A stretch of 64,000 bases of DNA from JBCBSK01 sp965250105 (GTDB lineage: Bacteria; Pseudomonadota; Alphaproteobacteria; Rhizobiales; Tepidamorphaceae): contig OZ252290.1 of NCBI GenBank assembly GCA_965250105.1, positions 620,001 through 684,000 of the forward strand, written 5' to 3'. Position 1 is the stretch's first letter. Each line of letters starts with the position of its first letter. A program made the position numbers and the translations under genes. Shown piece by piece: positions 17,396 through 27,295 of the stretch. The notes below the pieces were generated by a model. The model was not told where the DNA came from, did not search any database, and saw nothing but the letters and a program-made list of their open reading frames with translations.

Positions 17396-18319
17396 ATGCG
17401 CGACGACGACAGCCAGCTGCCGGTCCTCTACGCCATCATGGCGATCGCCGTCCTGTCGACCATGGACGCGGTCATCAAATGGATGGGCGAGAGCCTGGCG
17501 GTGCCGCAGATCGTGTTGCTGCGCCTGTTTTTCGGCGCCATCGTCGCACTCCTCATCGTGACGGCGACCGGCCGGCTGGCCTGGCCGAGCGTCAAGAGCC
17601 TCAAGGCCAACGGTCTGCGCGCCTGTGTCATGTATGCGACGGGCCTTCTGTTCTTCTTCGCGCTCACCCGGCTACCGCTGGCCGAGGCGATCACCTTCGC
17701 CTTCACCGCCCCCTTCTTCATGGCGCTGATCGCCTGGCCGATGCTCGGCGAACGCATCGATGCGCGCGCCATGCTGGCGATCGCGCTCGGCTTCGGCGGC
17801 ATTCTGGTCATCGTCTCGCAGGAGATCACCGGCGGCTGGGACCGGCTCGACCCGCTCGGCGTCGGCGCGGCGCTGTCGGCGTCGGTCTGTTATTCGCTGG
17901 CCATGGTGCTGTTCCGAAAGCATTCCGCCGATGACGCGGTGCCGGTGATGATCGCGGTTCAGACGACCATCGGCATCATGCTCGCCCTGCCGCTCGGCAT
18001 CGCCACATGGCAGCCGGTGCCTGACGGCGTCTGGATCGCCGCCGTCGCCATCGGCATTCTCGGCACGGCCGGCCATCTCCTGCTCGGCACGGCCTTCGCC
18101 CGCGCCGCCGCCGCCCGCATCGCGCCGATCGAATATACCGGCTTTCTCTGGGCCATCCTGCTCGGCTGGCTGTTCTTCGGCGAAATGCCCGCGGCGCAGA
18201 CCTATATCGGCGCGGCGATCATCGTCTCGGCGGCGCTGGTGGTGCTCAGGCGGAAGGCGCCCAGCGTCAACGCCCCCGCAAGCAGGCGGACGCCGGTATT
18301 GCCCGACGACGAGACGTAG
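17396..18319 (+). CDS. EamA/DMT-family transporter
   Basis: This 307-residue membrane protein has two EamA repeats and about ten hydrophobic segments, beginning directly with LPVLYAIMAIAVLSTMDAVI. The signature parts are FALTRLPLAEAITFAFTAPFFM and the second-half IEYTGFLWAILLGWLFFGEMP. It is likely an inner-membrane metabolite exporter of unknown substrate (S-adenosylmethionine- or riboflavin-type transporters look similar). The start at 17396 is preferred over 17336 for its spacing to TTTGGGAA. It converges with the chemoreceptor gene. Confidence 0.86.
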   Translation: MRDDDSQLPVLYAIMAIAVLSTMDAVIKWMGESLAVPQIVLLRLFFGAIVALLIVTATGRLAWPSVKSLKANGLRACVMYATGLLFFFALTRLPLAEAITFAFTAPFFMALIAWPMLGERIDARAMLAIALGFGGILVIVSQEITGGWDRLDPLGVGAALSASVCYSLAMVLFRKHSADDAVPVMIAVQTTIGIMLALPLGIATWQPVPDGVWIAAVAIGILGTAGHLLLGTAFARAAAARIAPIEYTGFLWAILLGWLFFGEMPAAQTYIGAAIIVSAALVVLRRKAPSVNAPASRRTPVLPDDET

Positions 18320-18348
18320 GGTGCCGCTTCGGCCGCCCTTGCCACCGC

Positions 18349-19842
18349 TTACGCCATCCGTGCCGAGACTTCCTGAACCTTGTTGGTGGACGCATCGATG
18401 ATGCGCGTCTGTTCGGCGATATCGCGCACCCCCTCGGTGATCTGCCGGACACCTCCCGCCGCCACCTGCATCGACTGGGACATTTCGCTGGTCGTCGCCG
18501 ACTGCTCCTCAACGGCCGCGGCGATGATCGAGGAAATCTCGTTCACCTTGGCGATCGTCTGCGAGATCGAGCCGATGGCCGTCACCGCCTGACCGGTCGA
18601 GGCCTGCACCGCATTGATCCGGTTCGAAATCTCCTCGGTCGCCCTGGCCGTCTGAGTGGCCAGTGTCTTGACCTCCGCCGCGACGACCGCGAAGCCCCGT
18701 CCGGCATCGCCGGCACGCGCGGCTTCGATCGTGGCGTTCAGGGCCAGCAGATTGGTCTGTTCGGCGATGTCCGAGATCAGCCGGATCACATTGGAGATTT
18801 CCTGGGCGGCTTCGGACAGGCCCGAGACCACGGCATTGGTGTTCTCCACCTCGTTCGACGCCTGCTGCGAGATGGCATTGGCTTCGACCGCCTGCTGATT
18901 GATCTCCCGGACGGAGCCCACCAGCTCCTCGATCCCGGCGGCCACGGTCTGCACATTGTCCGAGGTTTGCTCGGCGGCATTGCTGGCCTGGTTGGCCTGA
19001 TCGCTGGCGGTGGAGACCGACATGGCGATCTGCTCGAGATCCTGCCGGATCTCCTCTTGAGCCGCTTCCCGGCGCTGGCGCTGTTCCATCTCGGCCGTGA
19101 TGTCGGTCGCGAACTTGGCCACCTTCACGAAGTTTCCGTGAGAGTCGCGCAGCGGCGCGTAGATCGCCGAGATCCAGATCGGACGGCCATCCTTGTGAAA
19201 CCGCTGATAGTCTCCCGAACTGTGCCGTCCGCTGCGTAGCTGTTCCCAGAACGCGGTGTATTCGGGGCTCGCGGCATAGGCGGGATCGCAGAAGATGCGA
19301 TGGTGCTGGCCAACGATCTCGTCAAGGTCATAGCCCGTCGCCGCCAGGAAGTTCTTGTTGGCATATAGGATCTTGCCATCGAGATCGAACTGGATCACGG
19401 CCTGAAACTCGCCGATCGCATTGACCTGCGCCTCGAAATCGGCGAGCGCGACGCGTCGTGCCGCATCGACCCATTCGACCATCGTGCCGATGCGCTTGCC
19501 ATTGCGGCTCATGAGCGGCTTCGCGATCAGATCAAACATGACGCCGCCAACGGTAATGGTCGCGTCCATGCGATCCCGCATCTGCGCGATCATCGTCTTC
19601 TGGTGATCGGGATCCTTGTGGAATACGTCGATGGTCTGCCCAACCAGTCCATCCACCTTGAAATGCGGCAGATCCACTTGAATGTCCTTCTCGGCATCTC
19701 CGAGAAAAGACTTGAGCGCCTCGTTGATAAAGATGATCCGGCGATCGCAGTCGGCGATCATCACATTCACGGAGACATTCTCTAACGCGGTGAGCAAGGC
19801 AGACTTGGCTGAACCATAGTTCGCCGTTCCTATTCCCAACAT
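18349..19842 (-). CDS. Soluble methyl-accepting chemotaxis protein with two PAS domains
   Basis: The 497-residue receptor has no membrane segment. Two PAS domains (about 15-125 and 135-250; the second contains FDLDGKILYANKNFLAATGY) are followed by an MCP signalling domain whose hairpin tip reads EQTNLLALNATIEAARAG. It should sense a cytoplasmic cue such as redox, oxygen or a ligand and control the chemotaxis kinase. The architecture matches Aer/BdlA-type cytoplasmic receptors. The start is fixed by GGAGGTGA immediately upstream. No che operon is adjacent. Confidence 0.92.
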   Translation of the reverse strand: MLGIGTANYGSAKSALLTALENVSVNVMIADCDRRIIFINEALKSFLGDAEKDIQVDLPHFKVDGLVGQTIDVFHKDPDHQKTMIAQMRDRMDATITVGGVMFDLIAKPLMSRNGKRIGTMVEWVDAARRVALADFEAQVNAIGEFQAVIQFDLDGKILYANKNFLAATGYDLDEIVGQHHRIFCDPAYAASPEYTAFWEQLRSGRHSSGDYQRFHKDGRPIWISAIYAPLRDSHGNFVKVAKFATDITAEMEQRQRREAAQEEIRQDLEQIAMSVSTASDQANQASNAAEQTSDNVQTVAAGIEELVGSVREINQQAVEANAISQQASNEVENTNAVVSGLSEAAQEISNVIRLISDIAEQTNLLALNATIEAARAGDAGRGFAVVAAEVKTLATQTARATEEISNRINAVQASTGQAVTAIGSISQTIAKVNEISSIIAAAVEEQSATTSEMSQSMQVAAGGVRQITEGVRDIAEQTRIIDASTNKVQEVSARMA

Positions 19843-20216
19843 CGCATCACCTCCGAACAAATCAGGGCGGTCGACCAAAGTTGTACCGTTATCGTGAACA
19901 ATGGATTGACGCGAACAACATCCAATTTCCACATTTCATGGATGTTATTATTGCGACCGGCCGATTTGATCGCCGTGAGCCGATCGTCGTTTCACTCAAC
20001 AAACAGCGCGGAAGGTCGACCCGTCGCCATCGAGGATGGTCACGGCAGCAGGTCGCGGAAGAAACAATCACGGAAGCCCAAGCATGGTGAGCGAGGAGGC
20101 ATCGCGTAGGTCGCCTATCGCATCAACCGATGATTGACGAACCTGCTTTATTGGCAACCGGCCAGGTTGCCAATGATGGACAGCCTGCTTCGCCCAGTTC
20201 TGTTGACGGTGTGAGC
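19843..20216. other. AT-richer intergenic region between the chemoreceptor and the protease genes
   Basis: This 374-bp divergent region is visibly less GC-rich than the surroundings. It contains the chemoreceptor ribosome binding site at one end and a perfect inverted repeat (20151-20173) near the protease start. No gene is supported. The base composition continues into the protease gene, which suggests that both were acquired together. Confidence 0.45.
20151..20173. promoter_or_regulatory. Perfect 9-bp inverted repeat upstream of the protease gene
   Basis: TTGGCAACC, a five-base spacer GGCCA, then GGTTGCCAA forms a perfect dyad 43 bp before the chosen ATG at 20217. No T-run follows, so a terminator is unlikely. 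An operator or a leader hairpin is more plausible. Confidence 0.45.
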
Positions 20217-21416
20217 ATGTTCAAGCGGTCAGGCCCCGGAAAAACACTTCTCATCCTTCTTGCGACCTGCCTGTCGACAATGGCGGAGGTCCGGAGCGCC
20301 ACAACAGACAGGGCTTCAGCAACGACGCGCTTCGAGCATCAATCGCCTGAATATGAGCGCAGGTTCGATGAACTTCTTATGCAGCAAGCCATCCTCGATG
20401 TGGACGGTCTCGCGGAATACCTCGACGTAGAACATGACGCCGTCGAGTTCGGCCTCTCTGGAACAGTTCAGCTTGTTTGTGGCAACGCGGTCGGCAGCGC
20501 CAATCTGGTGAATGGTCTCCAAACCATTGTTACAGTCGCGCACATTCGCGAACCCACCACGGATAGTGAGAGACTATCGAGATGCTACGTACGCCATAAT
20601 GGGCGGGGTTTTGGTCTGAGAACGGATCCTGACAGCTATCAATGCGGTAGAAATGGAGTCAGTCTATCTAAGCGGAAAAATTTTAGTGGAAACGAATGGT
20701 GCGTCTACACGCTCAGAAGGTCCCTTCCAGATGAACTTAACTACTATGTCGTCTCCCATCCGCAACCAATATTTGGTGAACTGGGCATTGATGACGAGGG
20801 GTTGGCTTGGGAGCTAAGCACAACCGCCATTTTCTACGGCAGACTTATTCCTGGGGAGATCACAGCGGGTGTGTCCAACTGCTTTGCTGTGCATGCACGG
20901 CAGTTCGGCCCGTCCATCCGATCTGAATGGCAGTTGCCTCCCCCGTTCCTCAGCAATGCCATCGATTCTGGCATCCAGCACATAGCATTTTGCACAGGCG
21001 TACCAGGCAACTCCGGCGGGGCGGTTACGCGCGCAATAACACCAGAAACGTTACTTCAACATCGGGAACTTGCCGGTATCATTGTTGGCGGCAGCAAGGT
21101 CGTCGAGAGACCGGCAATGGGCCCAAACGTCAAACTCACTTACAAGAATGTCCCTTTACTGAGCTTTGCGCCGGTCGAGGGGCGCCTTGCCGATGCCATC
21201 ATCGCCCTGTCATTGCCAGGCCTGATCGAGCATCGGCTCGATGAACTGGGGTGCGACCCGGGACGCGTCGATGGTGTATGGCATCGCCGATCCCGCAACG
21301 CGTTGAGAGCTTTCGACAGAGCGGCGAACACCAAACTCGCTGCCAATCCGGTTTCCCTCGGCACCTGGGAAACGCTGCGCGACAGCGTTGGTATCAGGTG
21401 CGCTCGCGAGCGGTAG
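20217..21416 (+). CDS. Secreted trypsin-like serine protease with a peptidoglycan-binding-like C-terminus
   Basis: The 399-residue protein begins with a signal-peptide-like segment (GKTLLILLATCLSTMAEVRSA). His109 in IVTVAHI and Ser266 in GVPGNSGGAV fit the chymotrypsin-fold triad. Where families usually have Asp before a hydrophobic strand (DWALLRL-like), this protein has NEWCVYTL with Glu160, so the acid is altered or elsewhere. Residues of about 335-368 (LDELGCDPGRVDGVWHRRS) match the peptidoglycan-binding repeat pattern. GC content drops sharply: positions 20641-20700 are 38% G+C. A longer frame from 20130 exists. Transfer from elsewhere is likely; the substrate is unknown. Confidence 0.72.
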   Translation: MFKRSGPGKTLLILLATCLSTMAEVRSATTDRASATTRFEHQSPEYERRFDELLMQQAILDVDGLAEYLDVEHDAVEFGLSGTVQLVCGNAVGSANLVNGLQTIVTVAHIREPTTDSERLSRCYVRHNGRGFGLRTDPDSYQCGRNGVSLSKRKNFSGNEWCVYTLRRSLPDELNYYVVSHPQPIFGELGIDDEGLAWELSTTAIFYGRLIPGEITAGVSNCFAVHARQFGPSIRSEWQLPPPFLSNAIDSGIQHIAFCTGVPGNSGGAVTRAITPETLLQHRELAGIIVGGSKVVERPAMGPNVKLTYKNVPLLSFAPVEGRLADAIIALSLPGLIEHRLDELGCDPGRVDGVWHRRSRNALRAFDRAANTKLAANPVSLGTWETLRDSVGIRCARER

Positions 21417-21453
21417 AACGACCTCGCCGAGCAGCCTCCAACCCCGCGACCTC

Positions 21454-21482
21454 TTGACACCAAGGCCCGTCGGCACTAGGTG
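21454..21482 (+). promoter_or_regulatory. Candidate groESL promoter
   Basis: CTTGACAC at 21453-21460 supplies a good -35, also consistent with the CTTG core of heat-shock sigma-32 promoters. The -10 near 21476-21482 (CTAGGTG) is weak. The resulting start near 21488 would place the CIRCE dyad at the start of the transcript, the usual arrangement for HrcA repression. Confidence 0.45.
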
Positions 21483-21494
21483 ACCGCGCGATTG

Positions 21495-21521
21495 CTGGCA
21501 CTCTCCAATCGTGAGTGCTAG
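21495..21521 (+). promoter_or_regulatory. CIRCE operator (HrcA binding site)
   Basis: CTGGCACTC, nine bases, GAGTGCTAG is a near-perfect match to the CIRCE consensus TTAGCACTC-N9-GAGTGCTAA; the dyad deviates at one symmetric pair. It sits 64 bp upstream of groES. HrcA represses groESL through this element in many bacteria; hrcA itself is not in the window. Confidence 0.95.
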
Positions 21522-21585
21522 CAGTCCTGAGACGAAGCTCCAGAAACAGCACTACGTCTGACAGGATCTGACAGGAGAAGAGGTC

Positions 21586-21873
21586 ATGAACTTTCGTCCT
21601 CTGCACGACCGCGTTGTCGTGAAGCGCATCGACGAAGAAGAAAAGACGGCCGGCGGCATCATCATCCCCGACACCGCCAAGGAAAAGCCGCAGCAGGGTG
21701 AAGTCCTCGCTGTGGGCCCCGGTGGCCGCGACGACGACGGCGACCGCATCGAGCTCGATGTCAAGGTCGGCGACACCGTTCTGTTCGGCAAGTGGTCGGG
21801 CACCGAGGTCAAGATCGACGGCCATGACGTTCTCATCATGAAGGAGAGCGACATCATGGGCATCGTGTCCTGA
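21586..21873 (+). CDS. groES: Co-chaperonin GroES
   Basis: The 95-residue subunit of the heptameric lid of the GroEL chamber is full length. The start MNFRPLHDRVVVKRIDEEEK, the mobile loop EEKTAGGIIIPDTA and the end VLIMKESDIMGIVS are all canonical. GGAG lies seven bases upstream of the ATG. A CIRCE element upstream and groEL 101 bp downstream define a standard groESL operon. Confidence 0.98.
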   Translation: MNFRPLHDRVVVKRIDEEEKTAGGIIIPDTAKEKPQQGEVLAVGPGGRDDDGDRIELDVKVGDTVLFGKWSGTEVKIDGHDVLIMKESDIMGIVS

Positions 21874-21974
21874 TCGTTCCCGCCCCGGCCCGCCCTGGCG
21901 GTACGGCCGGACCGCGCGCGGCCCCGCGCGCCTGAAGCACAACACAACGCTTAGCTCAGCTAAGGAGAGAGAAA

Positions 21975-23605
<1,631 letters not shown>

Positions 23606-23609
<4 letters not shown>

Positions 23610-23632
23610 GACGTGCCGTAGGCAAGTCTTAC
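23606..23632 (+). other. Hairpin overlapping the groEL stop codon
   Basis: GTAAGAC and GTCTTAC enclose TGCC-GTA-GGCA, giving 7 + 4 paired bases around one G/A mismatch. The TAA stop of groEL is in the 5' arm. The same hairpin occurs at 23816-23842. It may affect mRNA stability or the processing of the groESL transcript. Confidence 0.6.
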
Positions 23633-23660
23633 AGAGTAAAGCCGCCCATCACCCAAAATG

Positions 23661-23684
23661 CTCGGATCGGCATGCCGATCCGAG
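23661..23684. repeat. 24-bp perfect palindrome within repeat copy 1
   Basis: The core CGGATCGGCATGCCGATCCG is self-complementary and extends by CT/AG on each side. An identical copy lies at 23871-23894 in the second repeat. With no loop bases it would act as a protein-binding dyad or a cruciform more easily than as an RNA hairpin. Confidence 0.8.
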
Positions 23685-23725
23685 GGGCGGCATGATGTAA
23701 TCTCCGCCTTCAGAGCAATCGAGAG

Positions 23726-23757
23726 CGGGCGGTCCCTCGGGGCCGCCCGTTTTCTGT
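23726..23757 (+). terminator. Rho-independent terminator after groEL (copy 1)
   Basis: CGGGCGG-T-CCC pairs with GGG-G-CCGCCCG around a minimal loop, followed by TTTTCTGTT. It is the first of two identical terminators and should end the groESL transcript. Confidence 0.88.
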
Positions 23758-23803
23758 TCGCCCATGCTTCCTTGGTAGCCGATTGCGACAAGCGCCATCG
23801 GGC

Positions 23804-23978
23804 GGGCGGCATGATGTAAGACGTGCCGTAGGCAAGTCTTACAGAGTAAAGCCGCCCATCACCCAAAATGCTCGGATCGGCATGCCGATCCGAGCGGCGG
23901 CATGATGTAATCTCCGCCTTCAGAGCAATCGAGAGCGGGCGGTCCCTCGGGGCCGCCCGTTTTCTGTTCGCCCATGCT
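23804..23978 (+). repeat. 175-bp direct repeat, copy 2
   Basis: This copy is identical to 23594-23768 except at one base. It begins with the groEL tail sequence but is not part of the gene. The copy ends 34 bp before the start of the EamA gene at 24013. Because the copies are 99% identical, the duplication is recent or maintained by conversion; an assembly artefact must also be excluded. Confidence 0.95.
23936..23967 (+). terminator. Rho-independent terminator after groEL (copy 2)
   Basis: This has the same stem and T-run as the terminator at 23726-23757, 210 bp further on. Together the two would make termination before the EamA gene very tight. Confidence 0.85.
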
Positions 23979-24012
23979 GGTCATCGGCCACGCGATCCGG
24001 CAGGCTTGGCCG

Positions 24013-24969
24013 ATGGCCACGCTTCTCGTCACCGCCCGCGCCGACGCGGCCCTGTTATACGGGACCACCGACGCACCGCCCCGCACCCCACCTCCTCCGA
24101 CCGTCCGGCGCGCGACCCTGATCGGCGGAGGCGCCGTCCTGGTCTGGTCGACGGCGGCGAGCTTCGCGGTCCTCGGCAGTTCGCTGCCGCCGCTCCTGTT
24201 CCTGTCGGGCGCCTTCGCGTCGGGCTTCGTCGCCTGCGTGCTGGCGCGGCTCGTGCGGCGACAGCCCGTTTCGGAGATGTTCGCCGTGCCCTGGCCCGTA
24301 TTGGCGCTGATGGTACTTGGCTTTCTGGGCCATAACGGCTTCTATGTAACGGCCCTGCGCCATGCGCCCGCGGCCGATGTCAACCTGATTTCCTATCTGT
24401 GGCCGCTCTTGATGGTCGCGCTGCTCGGGCTGACGGGGATCGCCCGCCCGAGCCGGCTACAGATCGCCGGCAGCCTTCTGGGGTTTGCGGGCCTCGCCTG
24501 GTTCATCGCACCGGCCGTGGGAAACGACGGCGGCAGCGCCTTCGGCTATCTGCTCGCCGTTCTAGCCGCGAGCTGCTTTGCCCTCTATAGCGCGCTGCGC
24601 GGTCGGCTGGCCGCAGGTCCGCCGGATGCGGCCGGCACGGCGTGTGGCGTCGCGGCTCTTCTCGCGCTCGCCCTTTTCGCCATGACGGGACCTGGCGCGA
24701 TCCCGGACGTCACGCCATCGGCGCTTCTCGCCATGGTGCTGATCGGTGTCGGTCCGATGGGCCTGGCCAATCTGTTGTGGGACCATGGCGTGCGCCATGG
24801 CGACGGGCGCATTCTGTCGACCCTTGCCTATCTCACGCCGATCCTGTCGACGCTGATCCTCGTCGCCCTGGGGCTCGCTGTCCTGACCGGCACGCTGCTT
24901 GCCGGCGGCGCGCTGATCCTGCTCGGGATCGCACTCGCGGCCTTCGGCACCTCGGGCCGCAAAACATGA
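24013..24969 (+). CDS. EamA/DMT-family transporter (YddG-like)
   Basis: The 318-residue protein has about ten membrane segments. GFLGHNGFYVTALRHAPAAD followed by NLISYLWPLLMVAL and the second-half TLAYLTPILSTLIL resembles YddG-type aromatic amino acid exporters. The start MATLLVT is used; an ATG at 23974 lies in the upstream repeat and would add 13 unconvincing residues. It stands alone behind the duplicated groEL terminators. Confidence 0.82.
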   Translation: MATLLVTARADAALLYGTTDAPPRTPPPPTVRRATLIGGGAVLVWSTAASFAVLGSSLPPLLFLSGAFASGFVACVLARLVRRQPVSEMFAVPWPVLALMVLGFLGHNGFYVTALRHAPAADVNLISYLWPLLMVALLGLTGIARPSRLQIAGSLLGFAGLAWFIAPAVGNDGGSAFGYLLAVLAASCFALYSALRGRLAAGPPDAAGTACGVAALLALALFAMTGPGAIPDVTPSALLAMVLIGVGPMGLANLLWDHGVRHGDGRILSTLAYLTPILSTLILVALGLAVLTGTLLAGGALILLGIALAAFGTSGRKT

Positions 24970-25095
24970 TCATCTTGTGTAAATCCAGCTTAACACCGCT
25001 TTCGCGGCATCTATTAGCCGGCGTAATATAGAATTACTCCCCTAATTGGTCGTTCCGGAAAGACGTCTGCCGGAAATCATCCGCTTTTCTAGACC

Positions 25096-25113
25096 TTGTC
25101 ATACAGCCTTCAT
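25096..25113 (+). promoter_or_regulatory. Pho-box-like site upstream of phnC
   Basis: TTGTCAT-ACAG-CCTTCAT gives two heptamers with 11-bp periodicity that resemble the PhoB consensus CTGTCAT-N4-CTGTCAT. It lies about 42 bp upstream of phnC in the correct orientation. PhoB control of phnCDE is well known in rhizobia and enterics, which raises the likelihood. Confidence 0.6.
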
Positions 25114-25154
25114 CCGCGTCGCGTAAGGCGCTGCCAACCACATGGAGCGCGACC

Positions 25155-26042
25155 GTGACGCCAGCGATTTCCGTCGACCGTTTGAGCAAGACCTTCGGCA
25201 ATGTCCGCGCGCTCGATGCCGTGTCGATCGAGATCAATCCCGGCGAGCGCGTCGCGCTCATCGGCGCGTCCGGCTCCGGCAAGTCGACGCTGATCCGCCA
25301 TATCGGCGGGCTGACGACCGGCGATCGGTCGAGCGGCGCGGTCAAGGTCTTCGGCGAGACCATGCAGTCCGGCGGCAGCCTGACGGGCCAGGCGCGGCGG
25401 CTGCGCTGCGATGTCGGCATGATCTTCCAGCAGTTCAACCTCGTCGGCCGCATGTCGGTGATCGGCAATGTGCTGGTCGGCCTGCTCGGCCATGTGCCGG
25501 GCTGGCGCGGCACGTTCGGCCTGTTCACCAAGGCCGAGAAACGCCGCGCCATGGAAGCCCTCGACACGGTCGGCATCGCGTCCTTCGCCGCCCAGCGCGC
25601 GGCCCGTCTGTCCGGCGGTCAGCAACAGCGCGTGGCGATCGCCCGCTCGCTGGTCCAGCAGGCCAAGATCGTGCTCGCCGACGAGCCGATCGCCTCGCTC
25701 GACCCCAAGAGCGCCAAGCGGGTGATGGAAATCCTGCTCGACCTGAACAAGCGCTACGGGATCACGCTCGTCACTTCGCTGCATCAGGTCGACTATGCGA
25801 TGGCCTTCTTCGACCGCATGGTGGCGCTGAAAGATGGCCGCATCGTCTATGACGGGCCGACCAAGGATCTGTCCGTCGCCTTCCTTACCGAGCTCTACGG
25901 CGCCCAGGCCGAGGAACTGATCCTTCCCGGTCAGCTCGGCCCCGCCGAAGCGCAGGACACCGCCAATGGCGCGTCCGCGCCCCCGCCACCCGCCCGCAAC
26001 GGGCAGGACCATGCCGCCGGCAGCCTGACGGCCGGCGTCTGA
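25155..26042 (+). CDS. phnC: Phosphonate/phosphate-ester ABC transporter ATP-binding protein
   Basis: The 295-residue ATPase shows Walker A GASGSGKST, the Q-loop FQQFNLVGRMSV, signature LSGGQQQR, Walker B VLADEP and the switch His of TSLHQ. VGMIFQQFNLVGRMSVIGNVL is characteristic of PhnC. A 40-residue Pro/Ala-rich tail extends the C-terminus. The start is GTG. It is the first gene of phnCDE, which imports phosphonates or related reduced or organic phosphorus compounds. Confidence 0.94.
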   Translation: MTPAISVDRLSKTFGNVRALDAVSIEINPGERVALIGASGSGKSTLIRHIGGLTTGDRSSGAVKVFGETMQSGGSLTGQARRLRCDVGMIFQQFNLVGRMSVIGNVLVGLLGHVPGWRGTFGLFTKAEKRRAMEALDTVGIASFAAQRAARLSGGQQQRVAIARSLVQQAKIVLADEPIASLDPKSAKRVMEILLDLNKRYGITLVTSLHQVDYAMAFFDRMVALKDGRIVYDGPTKDLSVAFLTELYGAQAEELILPGQLGPAEAQDTANGASAPPPPARNGQDHAAGSLTAGV

Positions 26043-26100
26043 ACGACCAAGACCAGCGTCAGGACCCCATCAGACCACGGATGGTAACAGGAGAGACTGG

Positions 26101-27105
26101 ATGAAAAAGATGCTGTTGGCCGGCGTCGCCGCGATCGCGCTCACGGGCGCCGCGACCGCCGAAGAGATCGAAGAGCTGAACTTCGGCATCATCTCGACCG
26201 AATCCTCGGCCGCGCTGGAAGAAAGCTTCGGCCCGTTCCTCGCCGAACTGGAAGAGTTCCTCGGCGTTCCGGTGAACCCCTTCTTCGCGCAGGACTATGC
26301 CGGCGTCATCGAAGGCATGCGCTTCGACGAAGTCGATGTCGCCTGGTTCGGCAACGCCTCGGCCATGCAGGCGGTCGACCGCGCCGAAGGCGAGATCTTC
26401 GCCCAGACGGTCAAGGACACCGGCGAAATGGGCTATTACTCGCTGCTCATCGCCCATGTCGACAATGACGAGATCAACGGCCTCGAAGACGTCCTCAACT
26501 GCGACGCCGGCCTGACCTTCGGCAATGGCGACCCCAACTCGACTTCGGGCTTCCTGGTGCCGAGCTACTATGTCTTCGCGCTGAACAATGTGACGCCGGA
26601 CGACTGCTATGCGCGGGTTCTGAACTCGAACCACGAAACCAACGCGCTGGCCGTCGCCAACCAGCAGGTCGACTTCGCGACCAACAACACCGAATCGCTC
26701 TATGCGCGCCTCCAGAAGCAGCGCCCGGAAGATGCGGCCAACATCAAGGAAATCTGGCGCTCGCCGCTCATTCCGGGCGACCCGATCGTCTGGCGCGGTG
26801 ACCTTCCGCAGGACGCGAAGAACAAGATCTACACCTTCTTCATGACCTTCGGCCGCATGGGCACGCCGGAACAGGTCGCCGCCGAGCGCGAAATCCTCGC
26901 CGGCCTGTCCGACGGCTGGGGCCCGTTCGTCCCCTCGTCCAACGCCCAGCTCTATCCGATCCGCCAGCTCGCCCTGTTCCGCGACCGGCTGACCACGGAA
27001 GCCGACGACACGCTGAGCGATGAAGAAAAGCAGCAGATGATCGCCGAGATCGACGCCCAGCTCGATGAGCTGAACCGTCTCGCCGAATCCGTGCCCAACA
27101 TGTGA
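26101..27105 (+). CDS. phnD: Phosphonate ABC transporter periplasmic binding protein
   Basis: The 334-residue protein has a signal peptide (MKKMLLAGVAAIALTGAATA) and the PhnD-family elements LNFGIISTESS, FDEVDVAWFGNASAMQA and FGNGDPNSTSGFLVPSYYVF. It captures the phosphorus compound in the periplasm and delivers it to PhnE. AGGAGA precedes the ATG, 58 bp after phnC. The ligand (2-aminoethylphosphonate, phosphite or a phosphate ester) cannot be told from sequence alone. Confidence 0.94.
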   Translation: MKKMLLAGVAAIALTGAATAEEIEELNFGIISTESSAALEESFGPFLAELEEFLGVPVNPFFAQDYAGVIEGMRFDEVDVAWFGNASAMQAVDRAEGEIFAQTVKDTGEMGYYSLLIAHVDNDEINGLEDVLNCDAGLTFGNGDPNSTSGFLVPSYYVFALNNVTPDDCYARVLNSNHETNALAVANQQVDFATNNTESLYARLQKQRPEDAANIKEIWRSPLIPGDPIVWRGDLPQDAKNKIYTFFMTFGRMGTPEQVAAEREILAGLSDGWGPFVPSSNAQLYPIRQLALFRDRLTTEADDTLSDEEKQQMIAEIDAQLDELNRLAESVPNM

Positions 27106-27295
27106 TCGGCACCCGATCCTCCGGCTCGCTGCCCGCCCGGCGCCGCGGGCCGGAAAACGATCGGGCATGATCGACCGGAGCACCCCGGTCCCGCGCCGTT
27201 GCCGGCCCGGGGGCTCCCGTCGCCAGCGATCAGGAAGGGGGCGGCCCGCCGCCCCCGCCTAACACAGCCGAAACCCCAAAGCCCCAGGCCCCGTC

